A model generated the notes under the pieces. It did not search any database. It had not been told where the DNA came from and was given only the letters and a program-made list of their open reading frames with translations. Positions 60,373-64,000 of a stretch of 64,000 bases of DNA are shown piece by piece (within the stretch, counting starts at the first letter, position 1; every line of letters begins with the position of its first letter). The stretch spans positions 1 through 64,000 of the forward strand of contig NZ_FYEW01000001.1 of NCBI RefSeq assembly GCF_900187375.1, written 5' to 3'. The translations under genes and the position numbers were made by a program. This stretch comes from Hymenobacter gelipurpurascens (GTDB lineage: Bacteria; Bacteroidota; Bacteroidia; Cytophagales; Hymenobacteraceae).

Positions 60373-61617
60373 CTACGCCGCGGCTACTTCCTGTGGCGCG
60401 GCTACCGGCTGGGGTAAAAACTCTTCCAGTGTGTCAAAAAAACTGTTGACTACGCGGGGTAGAAAAGGGTAGGGGCTCACGGCGTGGGCCATCAGGTACA
60501 TGCCCAGGCGATGCAAGCCGAAGTTCAGCGCAGCCACTCCGAAAGTATGGCGGAAGGCCTCGGCATCGGGGTAGGCGCCGGTGAGCTGGTGGAGCTGCTG
60601 GCGGTAATACTCCAGGTAAGTGCCGCGCAGGGCGTAGCGGTCGGTATCCAGCACAAAGCAGAGCAGCTCGGCTACATCGTAGTGCGGCACGTGGTAGGTG
60701 GCCAGCTCCCAGTCGTAGGCCACGAACTGCAGCTCCCCGGCTGGCGTACGGCGGAAGCAGGTGTTGCGCGGATTCAGGTCGTTGTGGATGAGGGTGTGAG
60801 GCTCGGCCGCCAGCGTGGCCGCGTGCTGCGGTAAGTCGGCCAGGGCCTGGCGGAGGTGGCCTACGCGACTGGCGGAATACAGCTCAGGGAAGTGCGTGGC
60901 GGCGCTGTCGAGTAAAGCGTGCCAGAGGGGCTTCTGCTCCAGCAGATACGCGGGGCCGGCACACTCGCCGTTGGCCAAAGCAGGCAACCGAGCTGGAGTG
61001 TGGAGGTGGCCGGCGTGCCAGGTGGCCAGCTGGGTGAGGGCCGCGCGCAGGTGGGCATCGGTCCAGCGTTCGGGGTGCATCACGGAGTCCAGCAGCTCCA
61101 CTTCTTCCAGAAATTCCATCAGCACCACATACACGCCGTGCTCCTCATCGGCATACAGGCCCCAGATTTCGGGTAGCAGCGGGTGGCCGGCATGCTGCTC
61201 GTACACAGCTAGTTCGCGCCCGTGCGTATCGGCAAAGCCAGTGCGAAATGTGTAGGCCGGGTAGCGGGAGGCCAATGGTTCGCCGGTGGCCTGGGCCAGG
61301 CTTGCGAGCATAGCCGCTACCTCCGCGCCGGGGGGCTTCAGCTTCAGCACCAGGCGCCGCGAGTGGGTGTGGCCGGCACTACTCCAGGTTATTTCTACGC
61401 CGAAGTGGCCTACGGGCCGGGCCGCGTGCCCCGCCGTGAGCACCGCCAGAATACTGGCCGAGTTATCTACCGCAAAAGGGCGCACGTGCAGCACGCGTAA
61501 TTCGGCATCGGCACCGGGTTGGGCGCGCAGCAGGCTTTCCAGAAATGCAGGCGCAAAATAATGGGCAGGATCCATGGCGGAAAAAGGCAAGGCGTGAAAC
61601 GAAAGGGGCTGACGCAT
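60373..61617 (-). CDS. Aminoglycoside/choline-kinase-like phosphotransferase
   Basis: 414 residues. The APH fold is clear: LIHNDLNPRN (catalytic aspartate two residues after H278) and VAYDWELATYHVPHYDVAELL with the metal-binding aspartate. Such kinases phosphorylate a hydroxyl of a small substrate such as choline, ethanolamine, homoserine or an aminoglycoside. Start ATG 61617, with ATG 61575 as alternative. It starts 17 bp after the stop of the BtaA-like gene, so the two are cotranscribed, which favours a lipid-head-group or amino-alcohol substrate over antibiotic resistance. Confidence 0.85.
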   Translation of the reverse strand: MRQPLSFHALPFSAMDPAHYFAPAFLESLLRAQPGADAELRVLHVRPFAVDNSASILAVLTAGHAARPVGHFGVEITWSSAGHTHSRRLVLKLKPPGAEVAAMLASLAQATGEPLASRYPAYTFRTGFADTHGRELAVYEQHAGHPLLPEIWGLYADEEHGVYVVLMEFLEEVELLDSVMHPERWTDAHLRAALTQLATWHAGHLHTPARLPALANGECAGPAYLLEQKPLWHALLDSAATHFPELYSASRVGHLRQALADLPQHAATLAAEPHTLIHNDLNPRNTCFRRTPAGELQFVAYDWELATYHVPHYDVAELLCFVLDTDRYALRGTYLEYYRQQLHQLTGAYPDAEAFRHTFGVAALNFGLHRLGMYLMAHAVSPYPFLPRVVNSFFDTLEEFLPQPVAAPQEVAAA

Positions 61618-61634
61618 AAGGACTAAGCTGCTGC

Positions 61635-62771
61635 TCAGAAGCGCACGTAGGCCAGTGGCCTGGGCTGCTCCACCGGTACTGGCATGCGCTGAGAATCGAA
61701 AACGCGCACACTGCGGAAGTAGAAGCAGCCATCGGAAGCAGTGAGGTCCTGAGCCAGATCCTGGACGAGGGGTAGGCCAGTCTCGGCCTCGCCCTGCGGC
61801 TGCAGCAGGTTCCAGAACACCAGCCGCAACGGCCGCTTCGGGTCGTGGAGCAGCGCCTGCGATACGTGCTGAAACTCGGCAGCACTCACGTACTCGAAGA
61901 TGTTGGAGAGGCTGGCTTTCGTGACATGACGACCCGCGGGCGACAGCAGGAAATCGATGGCCTCTCCCTCCCGAATCTGGAGGCGCGGGAGCCGCTCGCG
62001 CAGGGCCGCAAAGTTGTGGGCCTGATAGCAGGGCGGAAGCAGACTTTCGGGAAGCGCATCGGGCCCGAAAATGAAGAAGCGCAGGAAGAAGTTGTCGCGG
62101 GCCAGCTGGGTGCGCAGCTGGTGGCGCAGGCGCTCATAAAACGCCTCCCCACCCGATTCGGGCGCATAGCGGAACAGCTGTGGGTCGCGCCCTTTGCTGA
62201 GATTGGCCTCATCAAAATACCGGATAAACTGCGTCTGGAATACGGTGCCGTGCAATTCGCGCTCAAAAAAATCAGTTTGAGCACTCACGGTGCTGAAGCC
62301 GAACAGCTGGCACAGCGCTGCCTGCGTGGCAGCGTCCAGGCTCGGCAAAAAGCCGGTCAGGTAGGTTTCCAGGCGGCCCGCCGTGAGTAGTCCGCCCGGA
62401 TGGCTGCTGAAAAAAGGCGCCCAGTAATGGCGCAGCACGGTAGGCAGCGAAGGCGCCACCTCCGCCCAGGTAGCAGCCACCTGCGCCGGCCCCTGTAGGC
62501 CTAGCAATGCCTGAAACACCTCCGCCGAGTGATACTTGATCAGGTAGCACTTAAAGGACAGCAGGTGGTTTTGCACCGGGTTCAGGTCAAGAGCCGTGAC
62601 GCGCCGGGGGCCGGCCAGCAGGGCGTTGAGCGCATTGCAGCCCGCCGAGGTTATCACCAGTACTTCATCGGTGGGGCTGAGGTTGAGGGCTTGGTAGAGC
62701 GTGCGGCTGTCTTCCCACACCAAGGAGTAGCGGACACGGTCGAGGGCGACGTTGTAGAACTCGGAATTCAT
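61635..62771 (-). CDS. DUF3419 (BtaA-like) aminocarboxypropyl transferase
   Basis: 378 residues. The SAM-binding stretch is VLVITSAGCNALNALLAG and VTALDLNPVQNHLLSFK, the family hallmark; further marks are RGRDPQLFRY-like and GRHVTKASLSNIFEYVSAAEF. BtaA transfers the 3-amino-3-carboxypropyl group of S-adenosylmethionine to diacylglycerol, forming diacylglycerylhomoserine, the first step of betaine lipid synthesis. The usual partner BtaB (N-methyltransferase) is not adjacent. Instead a kinase and AMP-ligase flank it, so the acceptor and final product may differ. Acceptor identity is inferred, not shown. Confidence 0.82.
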   Translation of the reverse strand: MNSEFYNVALDRVRYSLVWEDSRTLYQALNLSPTDEVLVITSAGCNALNALLAGPRRVTALDLNPVQNHLLSFKCYLIKYHSAEVFQALLGLQGPAQVAATWAEVAPSLPTVLRHYWAPFFSSHPGGLLTAGRLETYLTGFLPSLDAATQAALCQLFGFSTVSAQTDFFERELHGTVFQTQFIRYFDEANLSKGRDPQLFRYAPESGGEAFYERLRHQLRTQLARDNFFLRFFIFGPDALPESLLPPCYQAHNFAALRERLPRLQIREGEAIDFLLSPAGRHVTKASLSNIFEYVSAAEFQHVSQALLHDPKRPLRLVFWNLLQPQGEAETGLPLVQDLAQDLTASDGCFYFRSVRVFDSQRMPVPVEQPRPLAYVRF

Positions 62772-62843
62772 GGCAGAGAGCAGATACAGGAGAAGACGAA
62801 AGGAGGAGCCGGAAAGCCCGACCGGAGTTGCAGCCCAGCGGCG

Positions 62844-64000
62844 CTAGGCCAGTTGGGAATAAAGGATCTTGGAGTGATGCCGCCCATCTACTGGCAGCTC
62901 TGCTCGAAAGAGAAATTCAATGCCCAAATCTGAGGGGAACCACTGGCTTAGCACTTTCCGCAAGGCCGGTTCCAGATCAGCGGGGCCCTGCACATACACT
63001 CTAAAGCCTTCAGCAAAAGGGCATGCAGCCACCCGCTCAGCGCCGCAAACCTCGCTCAGGGCGTGCTCCAGCTGATAGTGCTGCACCCCGGCCACCAGGG
63101 TTTCGTTGCCTTTGCGGCCCGTGAGCACCAACTGGTGCTGGTCGTTGAGGTAGCCAAAGTCGCCGGTCAGGAACCACTCTGAGCCGGTCACAGCTACGTG
63201 CGGGCCGCGCACAGCCAGTTCGCCCACCTCGGCCCAGGTGCCCGCCGGCGTCCGAACGTGGCCTAGCGGGCGCAATTCCCAAGTCAGCTCGGGCCGCAGG
63301 TGGCCTACGCAGTAGCCGGCAGCGGCTGGAGGAGCAGGAGCCGCTGCCGCATCGCGGATGGCCAGCGGCTCCGCTTCCGAAGAACCATAAATAACGAGAC
63401 GCCGGGCCGCCGGGAAAAAGGGCTGCAAGGCCAGCAGCAGGGCTTCCGGCACCGGCGAGCCACCGATGCCCAGTGCCACCACGGCCGGGAAAGCAGCGGG
63501 GTGCTGCTCCAAATAATGCAGCAGGCGGCGGAAGTAAAACACGTTGCCGGTGAGCGTATGGATGCGGCCGGTGCCCAGCTGTGCCACTACCGCGGCTGGC
63601 TCCAGGCGGCGCACATCCAGGGCTGGCACGGCGGGCAGCACGCTGGTAACGCCGGCGGCTAGGTTGTGCAGCAGCACATTGGGGAACAGCGGAAAATCGT
63701 GCTGGCCGGGCAGGGGCGGAAAGGCGGCTTTGAGTACCTCATGCTGCGCCCGCAACACCGCATGCGTCCGGACTACCGTTTTGGGTGAGCCGCCCGTAGA
63801 GCCCGAACTGTGCGAAATAAGCGCGGCCTGCGTAGGCAGCACCGGCTGCGGCAGCAAAGCCGGCGCCACGGCTTTTTCCACTGCCGGTGCGGCCAGCAGC
63901 CGCAACCCCCGGAGCCGCGTGAGCAGGCGCGCCCAGGTGGGCACCGTTTCGGCCACCAGGCCTACCCGAATACCTTGTTGCTGCGCCAGCTTCCGCAGAC
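62844..64000 (-). CDS. AMP-binding acyl/aryl ligase, 5' end beyond window
   Basis: Partial: the frame remains open through 64000, and the upstream codons (QGIRVGLVAETVPTW) read like the start region of an acyl-CoA synthetase, so the gene continues past the edge. Visible: the P-loop SHSSGSTGGSPKTVVRTH, YGSSEAEPLA, the hinge region FLTGDFGYLNDQHQLVLTGRKGNETL and a C-terminal SKILY lysine. The core is ANL superfamily, adenylating a carboxylate. The C-terminal part is shorter than usual. Its stop lies 73 bp before the BtaA-like gene, probably one operon. Confidence 0.85.
   Translation of the reverse strand, partial: LRKLAQQQGIRVGLVAETVPTWARLLTRLRGLRLLAAPAVEKAVAPALLPQPVLPTQAALISHSSGSTGGSPKTVVRTHAVLRAQHEVLKAAFPPLPGQHDFPLFPNVLLHNLAAGVTSVLPAVPALDVRRLEPAAVVAQLGTGRIHTLTGNVFYFRRLLHYLEQHPAAFPAVVALGIGGSPVPEALLLALQPFFPAARRLVIYGSSEAEPLAIRDAAAAPAPPAAAGYCVGHLRPELTWELRPLGHVRTPAGTWAEVGELAVRGPHVAVTGSEWFLTGDFGYLNDQHQLVLTGRKGNETLVAGVQHYQLEHALSEVCGAERVAACPFAEGFRVYVQGPADLEPALRKVLSQWFPSDLGIEFLFRAELPVDGRHHSKILYSQLA

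Noticed and set aside
60373..61617. Aminoglycoside resistance gene
   Set aside because: The APH fold is shared by many small-molecule kinases; cotranscription with a BtaA-like gene points to lipid or amino-alcohol metabolism.

Overview
The window is chromosomal DNA from a high-G+C Bacteroidota bacterium, most likely a Hymenobacter-like cytophagale. Supporting this: BatA/von Willebrand proteins, DUF4199 and DUF5686 proteins, a GT3-type glycogen synthase, the Bacteroidota -7 promoter element TAnnTTTG in front of many genes, near-absence of Shine-Dalgarno sites, and pervasive use of the hexamer TAGGCC/GGCCTA. It begins inside the 3' end of a 5S rRNA and ends inside an AMP-ligase gene. I see no prophage, IS element, CRISPR array or tRNA.

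Layout. 0-8.6 kb: end of an rRNA operon, a BatA-type membrane protein, two tandem DUF4199 proteins and a GT2 glycosyltransferase in one run, then a GT4, a convergent GT9 and purB. 8.7-15.1 kb: an AsmA-like/GT51 fusion, a TerC protein, a dolichol-phosphate-mannose-synthase-like GT2, protoporphyrinogen oxidase, and a GmhB-like phosphatase. 15.1-20.7 kb: two tiny paralogous lipoproteins, a divergent arginine decarboxylase/ureohydrolase pair (agmatine/putrescine route), a 72-bp near-perfect palindrome, a lipoprotein, a frameshifted YbaY-like gene and a second TerC. 20.7-30 kb: argS with a long structured leader, LOG family protein, glutathione peroxidase, HAD phosphatase, menA, a thioredoxin-reductase-like flavoprotein behind two operator-like repeats, an RGG-tailed DEAD-box helicase, and a Gfo/Idh/MocA oxidoreductase. 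30-38.6 kb: methyltransferase, a minimal two-gene ABC unit, a class III CoA transferase, trpS, a queuosine-precursor transporter, RNase Z and a STAS protein. 38.7-54.7 kb: glycogen synthesis (branching enzyme plus GT3), a PAS histidine kinase with its single-domain response regulator, a DUF5686 outer-membrane protein, a YfcC transporter, a GT39 and an RND/MMPL exporter.

55.2-64.0 kb is the most unusual part. Seven genes in two converging arms encode a UbiA-type prenyltransferase, a PEP-synthase/rifampin-phosphotransferase-like dikinase, a GNAT-fold acyltransferase, an aminoglycoside/choline-kinase-like phosphotransferase, a DUF3419 (BtaA-like) aminocarboxypropyl transferase and an acyl-adenylating AMP-ligase. 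The enzyme classes suggest synthesis of an unusual polar lipid or prenylated product; this is inference from family membership and proximity, and is the best candidate here for an undescribed system.

Intergenic DNA is rich in palindromes: intrinsic terminators between convergent genes, three families of interspersed REP-like inverted repeats, and a 10-bp palindrome GGCCTAGGCC seen at least twelve times.
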